From positions 3,782,001 to 3,846,000 of the forward strand of contig NZ_JACHMP010000001.1 in the NCBI RefSeq assembly GCF_014204985.1: a DNA stretch of 64,000 nucleotides. Direction: 5' to 3'. Below the pieces are notes generated by a model, which ran no database searches, was not told the DNA's origin, and was given only the letters and a program-made list of their open reading frames with translations. Numbering within the stretch: the first letter of the stretch is position 1; each line of letters opens with the position of its first letter. Below are positions 23,657-32,983 of this stretch, piece after piece. This stretch comes from Streptosporangium becharense. GTDB lineage: Bacteria; Actinomycetota; Actinomycetes; Streptosporangiales; Streptosporangiaceae. A program made the position numbers and the translations under genes.

Positions 23657-23932
23657 ATGCCACGCAGCAAGGGACGCTCCGGCCGCCCCTACCGTCGTCT
23701 CCGTGACCAGGTCCGTGCCGCCTCCCGTGTCTGCTGGATCTGCGGCCACGCCATCGACCTCGCCTTGCCGCCTCGTCACCCGCTGAGCTGGTCTCTCGAT
23801 CACCTCGTGCCACTGTCCAAGGGTGGTGACCCACTCGACCCGACCAACGCGCGATCCGCTCACTATGGATGCAACAGCGGACGCGGCAACAGGCTGCGCG
23901 GACCCAAGCCGACTACCTCGCGACGCTGGTAA
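23657..23932 (+). CDS. HNH endonuclease next to terminase
   Basis: The 91-residue protein has the HNH core: C-W-I-C-G-H, 'SLDHLVPLSKGGDPLDPTNA' and an H-Y-G-C-N end. HNH proteins beside terminase assist DNA packaging cleavage in many HK97-type phages. GGAGGTGGG lies just before the ATG. It is the first gene of the late region. Confidence 0.92.
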   Translation: MPRSKGRSGRPYRRLRDQVRAASRVCWICGHAIDLALPPRHPLSWSLDHLVPLSKGGDPLDPTNARSAHYGCNSGRGNRLRGPKPTTSRRW

Positions 23933-24049
23933 GGCTCTGACCTACGAAAACGTTGGTATGTCCGTTTTTGGCTGTGATCATTGGTCGACCCGCGCCCCAG
24001 TCTCCCTTTTTCTCCCCCCGGCCTCGGGGGTGCCCGGTCGGAGGTGACC

Positions 24050-24478
24050 ATGCCCCCTCGCCGTCGTCAGCTCGCCGCGGCGCCTGAACCGCCCACGCGG
24101 GAGCGGGCGCCGGACCTGCGCGATGCCGTGCGCGCCGCAGTGGACGCGATGGACTGGCTCGCCGACTCCGACCAGGCGATGAAGGCGCTCGCGCTGCGGC
24201 AGGCCGAGGAGATCGAGAAGGCGGTCGACCGCGCCGAGGAGCTGGCCGAGCTGCGCCGGGACCTGGCCGGGGACGAGGGCGCGCTGCGGCGGCTGCGGGC
24301 GCTGGAGTCGATGTGCGAGGTGACGAAGACCGTCGGGTGGCTCGGTCCTCAGCTCCAAGGCGTGTTGCGTGACCTCGGTGGAACTCCGGCGGCCCGCAAG
24401 GCGATGAAGGGTGACAAGCCGATCGGGGGGCGTCTTGCTCAGCTACGCGCCGACGCTGCTGGGGAGCACGACTCCTAG
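24050..24478 (+). CDS. Terminase small subunit
   Basis: The 142-residue protein has a basic N-terminus, a long helical pair (30-95) and 'DLGGTPAARKAMKG', typical of actinophage TerS that recognises the packaging site. GGAGGTGACC directly precedes ATG 24050, which decides against the longer frame. The large subunit starts inside it. Confidence 0.85.
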   Translation: MPPRRRQLAAAPEPPTRERAPDLRDAVRAAVDAMDWLADSDQAMKALALRQAEEIEKAVDRAEELAELRRDLAGDEGALRRLRALESMCEVTKTVGWLGPQLQGVLRDLGGTPAARKAMKGDKPIGGRLAQLRADAAGEHDS

Positions 24479-25997
24479 GATCTGGACGCCGCCGCTGGTG
24501 ACCGGTCCGCCAGGGCCATGCGGATGCGGATGCGCCCTGACACCGGCGACCTCGCGCGGATTCTCTGCGGTGAACTTCGGCCAGGACGTCATCGGTGTCC
24601 GGCCGATCCCGTGGCAGCGCTGGCTGCTGATCCACGCGCTGGAGCTGCGGCCCGACGGCCGGTTCCGGTTCCGCACGGTGCTCGTCCTGGTCGCGCGGCA
24701 GAACGGCAAGACCACGATCGTCGAGGTCAAGAACCTGTGGAAGATGTTCGTGCTCCAGGTTCCGCTGGTGCTCGGTACCGCGCAGAAGCTGGAGTACTCC
24801 GAGGAGTCGTGGAACAACGCGGTCGAGATCGTCAAGGGAACACCGGAACTCGCCGCTGAGATCGAGCACGTCGATCAGACGAATGGCAAGAAGGCTCTGC
24901 GGCTGGCCAACGGCTCCCGATGGAAGGTCGCCGCCGCCTCCCGCCGCGGCGGCCGTAGCCTGTCGGCCGACGACGTCAACCTCGACGAGCTGCGCGAGCA
25001 CCAGACGTGGGACTCCTGGGGCGCGGTCACCAAGACCACGATGGCCCGGCCGAACCCACAGGTGTGGGCCTACACCAACGCGGGTGACGACAAGAGCGTT
25101 GTCCTGAACGAGCTGCTGGACGCGGCCCGTCTGATCGCCGACGACCCTGCCCTCGACCCAACGATGGGCCTGTTCGAGTGGTCGGCCCCGGACGAGGTGA
25201 AATGCACCTGCGGACGGCCGAGCGGCAAGCACACCGCGGCGTGCCGTCTCCAGGATCGTGCCGCCTGGGCGCAGGCCAACCCGTCGTTGGGCTACACGAT
25301 CAGCGAGGAGGCCATCGCGTCCGCGCTGGCGACGGACCCGGAGGCGATCTTCCGAACCGAGGTGCTGTGTCAGCGGGTCGAGTCGCTGATCCCGGACTGG
25401 TCGGTGATTCCCCAGGACGCCTGGAGCGCGGTCGCCGATCCGGCCTCGAAGCTGGCCGACCCGGTGGCCTTCGCCCTGGACGCGACCCCGGACCGGAGCA
25501 TGGGCGCGATCGGCGTGGCCGGACGGCGGGCCGACGGCCTGGACCACGTCGAGGTCGTCGAACACCACCCCGGCACGGGGTGGATGGTCGCCCGCACGCT
25601 GGAGCTCGTGCGGCGCTGGCGGCCGTGCGCGGTGGTGGTCGACGGCGCCGGCCCGGCCGGAAGCCTGATCGCACCGTTGGAGGCCGCGGGGATGGAGGTG
25701 GTCAAGCCCTCGGCGCGCGAATACGCCCAGGCGTGCGGGTCCTTCTATGACGCGGTGGTGCCGCCCGCGAACGCCGCGGAGGACTGGACATCGACGTTGC
25801 GCCACCTCGACCAGGCGCCACTGAACGCGGCGCTGGCCGGAGCGGTGAAGCGGGACCTGGCGGACCTGTGGGCCTGGACCCGCCGTGGCGCCAGCGTGGA
25901 CATCTCCCCGTTGGTCGCGGTGACGCTGGCCCGCTGGGGACACGCGACCCGGGCGCACCTGCTCGACGACACCGACCCCATGAACAACATCTGGTGA
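24411..25997 (+). CDS. Terminase large subunit (packaging ATPase-nuclease)
   Basis: The 528-residue protein has the normal length. Walker A is at ~94-102 (V-A-R-Q-N-G-K-T-T), the Walker B-like segment is 'ADDVNLDELRE', and the C-terminal RNase H-type nuclease shows 'VAFALDATPDRS' and 'AVVVDGAGPAG'. A CTC-x-x-HxxxC knuckle near 265-285 is an extra. GTG 24411 overlaps TerS by 68 bases; a later start is possible. Confidence 0.93.
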   Translation: MTSRSGGVLLSYAPTLLGSTTPRIWTPPLVTGPPGPCGCGCALTPATSRGFSAVNFGQDVIGVRPIPWQRWLLIHALELRPDGRFRFRTVLVLVARQNGKTTIVEVKNLWKMFVLQVPLVLGTAQKLEYSEESWNNAVEIVKGTPELAAEIEHVDQTNGKKALRLANGSRWKVAAASRRGGRSLSADDVNLDELREHQTWDSWGAVTKTTMARPNPQVWAYTNAGDDKSVVLNELLDAARLIADDPALDPTMGLFEWSAPDEVKCTCGRPSGKHTAACRLQDRAAWAQANPSLGYTISEEAIASALATDPEAIFRTEVLCQRVESLIPDWSVIPQDAWSAVADPASKLADPVAFALDATPDRSMGAIGVAGRRADGLDHVEVVEHHPGTGWMVARTLELVRRWRPCAVVVDGAGPAGSLIAPLEAAGMEVVKPSAREYAQACGSFYDAVVPPANAAEDWTSTLRHLDQAPLNAALAGAVKRDLADLWAWTRRGASVDISPLVAVTLARWGHATRAHLLDDTDPMNNIW

Positions 25998-26005
25998 GGA
26001 GGACG

Positions 26006-26218
26006 ATGGCGCGCTCCTCACTCACGGCGGATCTGGCGGGCGCGGCCGGTACGGCGCTGCGCTGGCTGGCCACGGTGCTGCCTGGCCTGGCCGGTCTGGC
26101 GCTGATGGCTTACGGCGCGTGGCTGGCCTGGCCGCCGGCCGGATGGATGACGGCTGGCGGGCTGCTGCTGGTCGACCGGGCGTGGGAGCAGATCCGCACC
26201 GATCGGAGCGAGCCGTGA
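26006..26218 (+). CDS. Small membrane protein between terminase and portal
   Basis: The 70-residue protein has a strong hydrophobic hairpin at about 15-55. GAGGAGGACG precedes the ATG, and the stop overlaps the portal's GTG. Small membrane proteins at this position occur in actinophages; the role is unknown. Confidence 0.65.
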   Translation: MARSSLTADLAGAAGTALRWLATVLPGLAGLALMAYGAWLAWPPAGWMTAGGLLLVDRAWEQIRTDRSEP

Positions 26219-27411
26219 GTCTGCTGTTCGGGACGGCCCGGCGCGCGGCGCCGATCGAGCGCCGGGAGTCGTCCGACCCGCCGATCCCGCCGAACAGTGC
26301 GTTGAGCACCAGCTACGCACGGGTGGACCTGCACCGCACTGAAGCCTCGCTTCAGAAGGTCGCGGTCTGGAGTTCCGTCACCCTGCTGGCCGGCACCGCG
26401 TCCATGCTGCCGATCGACGTCTACTCGGGCACCGGACCGGACAAGCGCGAGCGGCCCAAGCCTCGGTGGATGAACGACCCGGCCGGGGACGGCACTGGCC
26501 TGGAGGACTGGATCTGGCAGCTCATGTATTCCTGGCTGCTGCGTGGCAACGGCATCGGGCTGATCGGTGAACGTGACCCGCGGATGGGCACCGCGACGCA
26601 GATTCTCTTGCAGCACCCGGACGAGGTCGCGGCCTGGAAGGACCAGGAGGGCAAGCCCCGGTACCGGATCGACGGCAAGGAGGTCCCAAAGGACCAGGTG
26701 TGGCACAAGCGCGTCTACCCGGTGCCCGGTCGGCTGAAGGGCCTGAGCCCGATCGAGCATCACGCGCTGACCATCGGCGTGGGCATCGCAGCGCTGCGCT
26801 TCGGAGCCTCCTGGTTCGAGGAAGGCGCGCACCCGAGCGCCATCTTGTCGAGTGACAAGAACCTGGACCAGGAGCAGGCGACGACCGCCAAGCAGCGGTT
26901 CATCGCGGCAATCCGTGGCAAGCGCGAGCCCGTCGTACTGGGGGCGGGATGGCAGTACAAGGCCATCCAGATCGCGCCCGGTGAGTCGCAGTTCCTGGAG
27001 ACCAATCAGTTCACCTCAGCGGAGTGCGCCCGGATCTTCGGGCCGGGCCTGGCCGAAGTCCTGGGTTACGAGTCCGGCGGGAGCATGACCTACTCCAACG
27101 TGGAATCCCGATCGCTGCACCTGCTGATCTACGCCCTCGACCCGTGGCTGACCCGGCTGGAGCGGGTGCTGACTGAGCTGCTGCCGCGACCCCAGTACGT
27201 GAAGATCAACAGAAACGCCCTGCTGCGCACGGACCTGCTCACCCGCTACCGCGCCTACCAGATCGCGATTCGCAACCGGTTCGGCACGCCTGACGAAGCG
27301 AGGGAGCTGGAGGACCGGCCGCCCCTCACCCCTGAGCAGATCACCCAGTTCACCACGCTCCCGCCGGTCGGCGGCTCGGGTGCGTCGGACAGCACCAGCC
27401 AGGAGGAGTAG
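26215..27411 (+). CDS. HK97-family portal protein
   Basis: The 398-residue protein forms the dodecameric ring for DNA entry. Family blocks are visible: 'LQKVAVWSSVTLLAGTASML', 'MYSWLLRGNGIG', 'KRVYPVPGRLKGLSPIEHHA' and 'RIFGPGLAEVLGYESGGSMT', then a C-terminal 'LTRYRAYQIAIRN'. GTG 26215 overlaps the preceding stop. Confidence 0.95.
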   Translation: MSLLFGTARRAAPIERRESSDPPIPPNSALSTSYARVDLHRTEASLQKVAVWSSVTLLAGTASMLPIDVYSGTGPDKRERPKPRWMNDPAGDGTGLEDWIWQLMYSWLLRGNGIGLIGERDPRMGTATQILLQHPDEVAAWKDQEGKPRYRIDGKEVPKDQVWHKRVYPVPGRLKGLSPIEHHALTIGVGIAALRFGASWFEEGAHPSAILSSDKNLDQEQATTAKQRFIAAIRGKREPVVLGAGWQYKAIQIAPGESQFLETNQFTSAECARIFGPGLAEVLGYESGGSMTYSNVESRSLHLLIYALDPWLTRLERVLTELLPRPQYVKINRNALLRTDLLTRYRAYQIAIRNRFGTPDEARELEDRPPLTPEQITQFTTLPPVGGSGASDSTSQEE

Positions 27412-28104
27412 ATGAACCTCGCTGAACGCGCGAAGACCGGCGGGCGCGAGCGTCGCGCCTACCCCGTCCAGCTCGAAGTCCGCGGCAAGGCCGGAGCGCT
27501 CGTGGAGATCACCGGCTACGCCACGGTGTACGAGCAGACCTACGAGATGTGGGACCCCTTCGGCGCCTATGACGAGGTGGTCCGCGAGGGCGCCGGTACC
27601 AAGACCCTCAGCGAGAACCCACAGACGCAGCTCCTGCTCAACCACGGTGGACTGAGCATGGCCTACACCCGCGCCGGGACGCTGCGCCTGGCCGAGGAAC
27701 CGCAGGGCCTGCACCTGGCGGCCGACGTCAACACCGCCCGCGGCGACATCCGGGACATGGTGCTGGCCATCGAGGACGGCAACGTCGATGAGATGTCGTT
27801 CGCGTTCCGGGTGACCCGCCAGCAGTGGAGCCCGGACTACATGCAGCGCGACATCATCGAGTACAGCCTGCACCGCGGCGACGTCTCGGTGGTCAACTTC
27901 GGCGCCAACCCGGCCACGTCGGTGGCGCTGCGCGGCCTGGACCTCGACCGGATGGGCGACGAGCAGGCCCGCGCCCTGTATGAGCGGCTTGGCCAGCGGC
28001 TCGCGCCTCCCGCCCCGCCTGCCCCGGTCGCTCCCCCCGTACCTGAGACCCAGCGACGCAACCCGCTGTCGCTGTTCGAGGCCGAGGCCGCAGTCCTCGG
28101 CTGA
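27412..28104 (+). CDS. HK97-type prohead maturation protease
   Basis: The 230-residue serine protease processes the capsid delta-domain. Motifs: 'TQLLLNHGG' (catalytic His), 'VDEMSFAFRV' (catalytic Ser), then 'VSVVNFGANP'. It starts one base after the portal stop. The C-terminal Pro-rich tail is probably flexible. Confidence 0.94.
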   Translation: MNLAERAKTGGRERRAYPVQLEVRGKAGALVEITGYATVYEQTYEMWDPFGAYDEVVREGAGTKTLSENPQTQLLLNHGGLSMAYTRAGTLRLAEEPQGLHLAADVNTARGDIRDMVLAIEDGNVDEMSFAFRVTRQQWSPDYMQRDIIEYSLHRGDVSVVNFGANPATSVALRGLDLDRMGDEQARALYERLGQRLAPPAPPAPVAPPVPETQRRNPLSLFEAEAAVLG

Positions 28105-28229
28105 TCCCGCCTGACCCCTGACGCGCCGGAGCCACGCCGGAGCGTCCTGCGGCATGCCCGCAGGTCGCCACCACCTGGCCACCACCCGGACGGACGACGG
28201 CACGACCCATCTCACCGAAGGAGGGCTCC

Positions 28230-29615
28230 GTGCTGGAGTTCCTGCGCCAGCAGCTCGCGAAGCTGCTGGAGGAGAGGGCCGCGCTGAAGACCGAGCTGGA
28301 CGCCGTCCTGACGGCTCCCCGGGCTGAGCAGCGCGACCTCAACGACGAAGAGGCCGCCGCGTTCGAGCAGAAGCGCGACGCGATCAAGGCCAAGGACGAC
28401 GAGATCGAGCAGCGCCGCGAGCGCATCGCCGAGCTGGAGGAGGACGAGCGTCGCGAGGCCCGCGCCGCCGAACTGACCGCCCAGTACGGCCAGACCGGCG
28501 AAGCCCGGGAGCGCGCCTCCGGCGTGCAGGTCACCGCCGAGCCGGAGACCTACCGCCGCGGCGGCACGGCCTCCTACTTCCGGGACCTGGTGCGCGCCCA
28601 GCTCCACGGCTCCCGCGACGCGATCGAGCGGCTGGCCCGCAACGACCGCGAGGTGAAGGCCGAGCTGGAGAAGAGGGCGCTCAGCACCACCGATGGCGCT
28701 GGCGGCGAGTTCGTCCCACCGGCATGGATGATGGACGAGTGGGTGGGCCTGGCCCGCGCCTCGCGGGTGGTGGCCAACCGGCTGCGGTCGATGCCCCTGC
28801 CGGCGGGTACCGACTCCATCAACCTGCCGCGCCTGGCGACCGGTACGGCGGTCGCCGAGCAGGCGACGCAGAACACCGCGATCCAGAACACCGACGCCAC
28901 GACCAACGCCGTGACAGCCGCGGTGGCCACGATCGCCGGTCAGCAGGTCGTCTCGCTCCAGCTCATCGAGCAGAGCCCGATCAACATGGACGATGTCCTC
29001 CTGGCGGACCTGGCCGCGGACTACGCCATCAAGGCCGACGTCTTCGTTCTCACGAACAACGCCGCCGGGAAGCGCGGCCTGCTCAACGTGTCCGGCGCCA
29101 ACGCCGTCACCTACACGGACGCGAGCCCCACGGCGGGCGAGCTGTACGCCAAGGTCGCCGACGCGATCCAGCAGATCCACACCGGCCGGTTCATGCCGCC
29201 GGATGTGATCTTCATGCACCCGCGCCGCTGGGCCATGTTGCTGAGCGCGCTGGACTCCGCGGGCCGGCCGCTGGTGACTCCGGCAGCCAATGCGCCGCAG
29301 AACGTGATCGCCGCCGTCGGCACGATCAACTCGGAGGGGTTCGTCGGGTCGATGCAGGGTCTGCCCGTCTTCGTGGACCCGAACATCCCGATCAACCTCG
29401 GTGCCGCGACCAACGAGGACCGGATCATCGTCGCGCGCAGTTCCGACGTGATCCTGTTCGAGGGCACCCCGCGCAGCGAGACCTTCCGGGAGACGAAGGC
29501 TGCCGAGCTGTCCGTGCTGCTGCGCTTCTACAACTACGTGGCGCTGCACAGCGAACGCTACGCGAAGTCGATCAGCGTGATCAGCGGTACGGGTTTGGTT
29601 ACCCCGACGTTCTAG
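28230..29615 (+). CDS. HK97-fold major capsid protein
   Basis: The 461-residue protein has an N-terminal ~100-residue coiled-coil delta/scaffold domain, then 'GGTASYFRDLVRAQ' and the capsid core with 'GGEFVPPAWMMDEW', 'FMHPRRWAMLLSALD' and 'LPVFVDPNIPINLG'. The start GTG 28230 has AAGGAGGG upstream. The maturation protease upstream should remove the scaffold domain. Confidence 0.95.
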   Translation: MLEFLRQQLAKLLEERAALKTELDAVLTAPRAEQRDLNDEEAAAFEQKRDAIKAKDDEIEQRRERIAELEEDERREARAAELTAQYGQTGEARERASGVQVTAEPETYRRGGTASYFRDLVRAQLHGSRDAIERLARNDREVKAELEKRALSTTDGAGGEFVPPAWMMDEWVGLARASRVVANRLRSMPLPAGTDSINLPRLATGTAVAEQATQNTAIQNTDATTNAVTAAVATIAGQQVVSLQLIEQSPINMDDVLLADLAADYAIKADVFVLTNNAAGKRGLLNVSGANAVTYTDASPTAGELYAKVADAIQQIHTGRFMPPDVIFMHPRRWAMLLSALDSAGRPLVTPAANAPQNVIAAVGTINSEGFVGSMQGLPVFVDPNIPINLGAATNEDRIIVARSSDVILFEGTPRSETFRETKAAELSVLLRFYNYVALHSERYAKSISVISGTGLVTPTF

Positions 29616-29691
29616 TAGGCCACCGGACCGGGCGGGGCCGCGTGCTCCGCTCGGCCGATCCCGCACATCCATCTGTTTGGAGGCATCACTC

Positions 29692-30114
29692 ATGGCTGAG
29701 ATCGACGGCGTGCAGCCGACCCCGGAGAAGGCCGAGGAGCAGCAGGCCGACAGCTCGTGGCCGAAGCCGGGCGAGGAGGGCTACGTCCACCCCGACGGCA
29801 CCCCGCAGAGCGTGCAGCAGCTCGAAGACAACCGCAGGGCGGCGGCCGACCGGGCGGCGGCGGGCAGCATCGTCCACGGTGCTCCGCTGGCGACCCCGGG
29901 GCCGGACGTGCAGGCCGAGCGGGACAAGGCCGTCGAGCGGGCGGAGACCTACGACGGCACGACCACCGAGCAGGCCGAGGAGCACCTGACCGAGTGGATC
30001 GAAGAGAAGACCGAGGAGAAGGCCGACGAGGCGGCCGAGGGCGACGGTGAGCAGACCAAGCCCGCAGCTCGCCGGACCCGGGCCACCAAGCCCGCGGACG
30101 CCAAGAAGGAGTAG
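29692..30114 (+). CDS. Acidic head-associated hypothetical protein
   Basis: The 140-residue, very acidic protein has a basic C-terminal tail (last 25 residues Lys/Arg/Thr-rich). ATG 29692 has GGAGG 8 bases upstream. Its position after the capsid gene suggests a head decoration or assembly helper. Confidence 0.7.
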   Translation: MAEIDGVQPTPEKAEEQQADSSWPKPGEEGYVHPDGTPQSVQQLEDNRRAAADRAAAGSIVHGAPLATPGPDVQAERDKAVERAETYDGTTTEQAEEHLTEWIEEKTEEKADEAAEGDGEQTKPAARRTRATKPADAKKE

Positions 30115-30117
30115 GGC

Positions 30118-30405
30118 ATGCCGGAGCAGGTGCCGGTCCGCTCGGTGCGGACCGGCGGCACCGACTACATCGAGGTGCCCACGCCCGAGGAGGCCCAGGT
30201 CGCGGCCCTGCGCCGGGAGCACGCCGGCTACCTGGCGCGCGGCCTGGGCGACCGGGCCGAGCAGGTGGCCGCCGAGCTGCGGCGCCTGGGCGCGGACATC
30301 GAGGAGGGGCAGGAGCAGCGGGAGACTCCGCGCGCTCCGGAGCCGGAGAACGCAGCCGAGTCCCGGCCGCTCCAGCGCGCCGCCCGGCGCGGTCGCCGCG
30401 AGTAG
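30118..30405 (+). CDS. Small head-region hypothetical protein
   Basis: The 95-residue protein has helical residues 28-65 and Arg-rich end. It sits between the capsid partner and connector. No family is recognised. Confidence 0.6.
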   Translation: MPEQVPVRSVRTGGTDYIEVPTPEEAQVAALRREHAGYLARGLGDRAEQVAAELRRLGADIEEGQEQRETPRAPEPENAAESRPLQRAARRGRRE

Positions 30406-30408
30406 GCG

Positions 30409-31200
30409 ATGACGTACGCCTTCGGGGCGCCGGTCCGGCTGACCACGGAGATCCGCTCCGGCGGCCAGCTCGTCACCCCGGCCTCGGTCGAGCTGACGAT
30501 CCGGCTGCCGGACGGCACGACCGCCGGTCCGCTGACCCCGCCCGCGGACGGTGTGGGGCTCTACCACTACGACTACGTCTCATCTCAGGCCGGGCGGCAC
30601 ATCGCCCGGTGGACCACCACCGGCCCGGCGGGTGCGACCGAGGAACCGTTCGACGTCGCGCCGATGTGGGATGCCGGGATCGTCTCCCTGGCCGAGGCGA
30701 AGAAGCACCTGAACATCACCACTTCGGCCGACGACGGAGAGCTGGCCGAGGTGATTCGCGCGGTGACGCCCGTCATCGAACGTCACGCCGGGGCGGTGAC
30801 CCGCCAGACCTACACCGAGGACCACCCGGACGGCTACGGTCTCGTGCTCCAGCACACCCCGGTGCTGGCCGTCACCGCGATCACAGGGGCGCGACCGGGC
30901 GTGCTGGACCAAGCGGTGGACGAGCTGGCCGACGCCCGCGCGACCGGCGTGGTCCGGCGCCTCGACGGCAGGTGGATCTCCGGGCCGGTGCGGGTGACCT
31001 ATACCGCGGGCCGTACGTCGGTGTCGGCGAACGTCCGCCTGGCCGCGCTCATCATCATCGCTCACCTGTGGGAGACCCAGCGCGGAACCGTGGCCCCGCG
31101 GCTCGGCAGTGATGACGAGGTATGGGATCCGCGGGCGGGGTTCGCCGTGCCACGCCGGGCGCTGGAGCTGCTGGGCGAGCAGGTGCCTGGCATCGCATGA
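30409..31200 (+). CDS. Head-tail connector (gp6-like), with N-terminal Ig-like domain
   Basis: The 263-residue protein has residues 1-85 looking like a beta-sandwich ('VRLTTEIRSGGQLVTPASVE'). From ~95 the pattern 'LAEAKKHLNITTSADDGEL' and 'VTPVIERHAGAVTRQTY' matches gp6-like connector helices. It joins portal to neck. Confidence 0.8.
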   Translation: MTYAFGAPVRLTTEIRSGGQLVTPASVELTIRLPDGTTAGPLTPPADGVGLYHYDYVSSQAGRHIARWTTTGPAGATEEPFDVAPMWDAGIVSLAEAKKHLNITTSADDGELAEVIRAVTPVIERHAGAVTRQTYTEDHPDGYGLVLQHTPVLAVTAITGARPGVLDQAVDELADARATGVVRRLDGRWISGPVRVTYTAGRTSVSANVRLAALIIIAHLWETQRGTVAPRLGSDDEVWDPRAGFAVPRRALELLGEQVPGIA

Positions 31201-31223
31201 GGCCAGGCCCGTGAGGGATTTCG

Positions 31224-31269
31224 AGGTCAGGCTGAACCTGACCGGCCAGAGGTCAGGTTCAACCTGACC
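31224..31269. repeat. Two copies of a 19-bp GGTCAGG..CCTGACC palindrome
   Basis: Copy one, 31225-31243, has one mismatch; copy two, 31251-31269, has perfect 9-base arms around C. They are 26 bp apart, between the connector and tail-completion genes. They could be operators, or RNA hairpins. Confidence 0.75.
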
Positions 31270-31295
31270 CCGGAACGAGTGGGGGAATCCGCGCT

Positions 31296-31745
31296 ATGCC
31301 GCAGAGCGTGAGCACCATCCCGGCCGTCCTGGACGCCTTGGTGGCCGCGGCCCGCCGGGTACTGCCCGGTGTGCAGGTGGTCGACGGCCAGCCGCTGGCG
31401 GCCGAGCAGGAGATCGTCTGCGTCGGCTTCACCGGGGAGCCCGGCGAGACGTCCGTGGAGAACATCCGCACCCGCGAACAGGTGACGCTGGACCCTGACC
31501 GCGAGTCCTACGAGATCACCTGCCTGGCCGCCGTACTGCGCGGCGAGACCGACGCCGCCGCCGTACGGGCGCGGGTCTACGAGATGGTCAGCGCTCTGGC
31601 CAGCGAGCTGGCCACCGACCCGACCCTCGGCGGGGTGTGCGGGCGAACGCAGCTCACCACCGAGGACCTGGCCCAAGAGCAGACGAAGCAAGGCGCCCAG
31701 GCCATCGTCCGGTTCGTGATCAGCGTGGACGCCTGGACGTACTGA
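31296..31745 (+). CDS. Head-tail completion / tail terminator-like protein
   Basis: The 149-residue protein has alternating helix and strand, with 'YEITCLAAVLRGETD'. By position (connector, this, gp10-like) it is a head-closure or tail-terminator protein; the sequence alone is weak. Confidence 0.6.
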   Translation: MPQSVSTIPAVLDALVAAARRVLPGVQVVDGQPLAAEQEIVCVGFTGEPGETSVENIRTREQVTLDPDRESYEITCLAAVLRGETDAAAVRARVYEMVSALASELATDPTLGGVCGRTQLTTEDLAQEQTKQGAQAIVRFVISVDAWTY

Positions 31746-32182
31746 TGGCGAAGCAGCAGCCGACCGGCGCCGACGATCTGCGCGGGCTGATCCGTGATCT
31801 GGGCAAGCTGCCTGACGCGGTGCGCAAGGAACTGCGGCCCGCGCTGCGCCGGGCCGGCACCCGGGCGCGTACCCGGGCGCAGGGCAACGCCTCCTGGTCA
31901 CGGCGCATCCCGCGGGCGATCCGGCTCCAGGTCTCATTCGCCAAGCGACGGCCCGGCGTGGCCCTGTCGGTCAACAAGAACCTGGCGCCGCACGCAAGGC
32001 CGCTGGAGAACCTCGGCAAGCCCGGCAGCTTCCGTCACCCGATGTTCGGCGACCGCAAGCGCTGGGTGACGCAGCGTGCCCGCCCCTTCTTCTTCCCCGC
32101 CGCCGCGGCCGAGTGGCAGCAGATCGACCGCGACGTGGCCGCCGCCGTGGATGCCGCCGCCCGGCGGCACGGCTTCCGATGA
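31745..32182 (+). CDS. HK97 gp10-like tail component
   Basis: The 145-residue basic protein has 'KELRPALRRAGTRARTRA' and 'RPFFFPAAAAEWQQ', typical of HK97 gp10-like tail proteins. Its start overlaps the preceding stop. Confidence 0.75.
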   Translation: MAKQQPTGADDLRGLIRDLGKLPDAVRKELRPALRRAGTRARTRAQGNASWSRRIPRAIRLQVSFAKRRPGVALSVNKNLAPHARPLENLGKPGSFRHPMFGDRKRWVTQRARPFFFPAAAAEWQQIDRDVAAAVDAAARRHGFR

Positions 32183-32194
32183 GAGGACGACCCT

Positions 32195-32692
32195 ATGCCC
32201 CTTGACTCGCGGCTGCTGGTCCAGCTCGCCGCCAACCTGACCAACTCGCTGGACCTAACCACGGTGTCGGCGCCACTGTCGTTCGCCCGGCAGCTCAACC
32301 TCACCGACGGCGCCGGGGCGGGCCAGGCGAACCGGCTCTGGTCCGACACCCGCACCGTCGGGCCGTCGGCGACCGACAGCATCGACTTGGCCGGCAGCCT
32401 GACCGACCCGTTCGGGGCCGCCCTGACCTTCGCCCGGATCAAGGCGGTGCTGGTGGCCGCCGCGCTGGCGAACGTCACAGAGGTGCGCGTCACCCGGCCC
32501 GCCAGCAACGCCGTGCCGTTGTTGAGTGCCGCCGCCTATCTACCGGTCAAGCCCGGCGGCGTCTTCCTGTGGTTCGACCCGAGCGCGGCTGGCGTGCCGG
32601 TGACGGCCGGTACGGGCGACCTGCTCGACATGGTCAACAGCGGCGCGACGGCGGCCACCTATGACGTGGTCATCATCGGCGCGGCGTCGTAG
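32195..32692 (+). CDS. Virion-region hypothetical protein (beta-rich)
   Basis: The 165-residue protein is rich in Ala, Thr and Val and looks like one beta-sandwich ('LSFARQLNLTDGAGAG', 'SIDLAGSLTDPFG'). Similar proteins lie in actinophage tail modules; it may be a tail decoration protein. Confidence 0.65.
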   Translation: MPLDSRLLVQLAANLTNSLDLTTVSAPLSFARQLNLTDGAGAGQANRLWSDTRTVGPSATDSIDLAGSLTDPFGAALTFARIKAVLVAAALANVTEVRVTRPASNAVPLLSAAAYLPVKPGGVFLWFDPSAAGVPVTAGTGDLLDMVNSGATAATYDVVIIGAAS

Positions 32693-32701
32693 GAGGCGGG
32701 C

Positions 32702-32983
32702 ATGGCAGAGCTGGAGATGATCCGCATCCGCAACCCGCGGATTGACGGCGGCGGCCGGGTGATCGAGGTCCCTGCCTCGGCGCTGAGCCACTACCAGCGT
32801 TCCGGCTGGGAGTCGGCCGTCGAGTCCGTTGAAGAGCCGCCGACTGCGGCCTCGGCCGATCCGCCGCCCGACGGCCAGGCCGCACCCGAGCAGGACACCG
32901 AAGCCCCGGAGACCCCGGGGCTTTCGCACGCCACCACCGAGTCGCCGCGGCGTCGGCGCGCAAGCACGAAGGAGGGCGAGTAG
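32702..32983 (+). CDS. Small virion-region protein
   Basis: The 93-residue protein has an N-terminal 60-residue folded-looking part ('EMIRIRNPRIDGGGRVIEVP', then 'LSHYQRSGW') and a Pro/Glu tail with a basic end. It could be a short head-fibre or chaperone. It ends one base before the tail tube gene. Confidence 0.6.
   Translation: MAELEMIRIRNPRIDGGGRVIEVPASALSHYQRSGWESAVESVEEPPTAASADPPPDGQAAPEQDTEAPETPGLSHATTESPRRRRASTKEGE

Noticed and set aside
23913-26021. Long minus-strand frame of 702 codons
   Set aside because: Lies wholly opposite HNH, terminase small and large subunit genes; composition is a GC-rich shadow.
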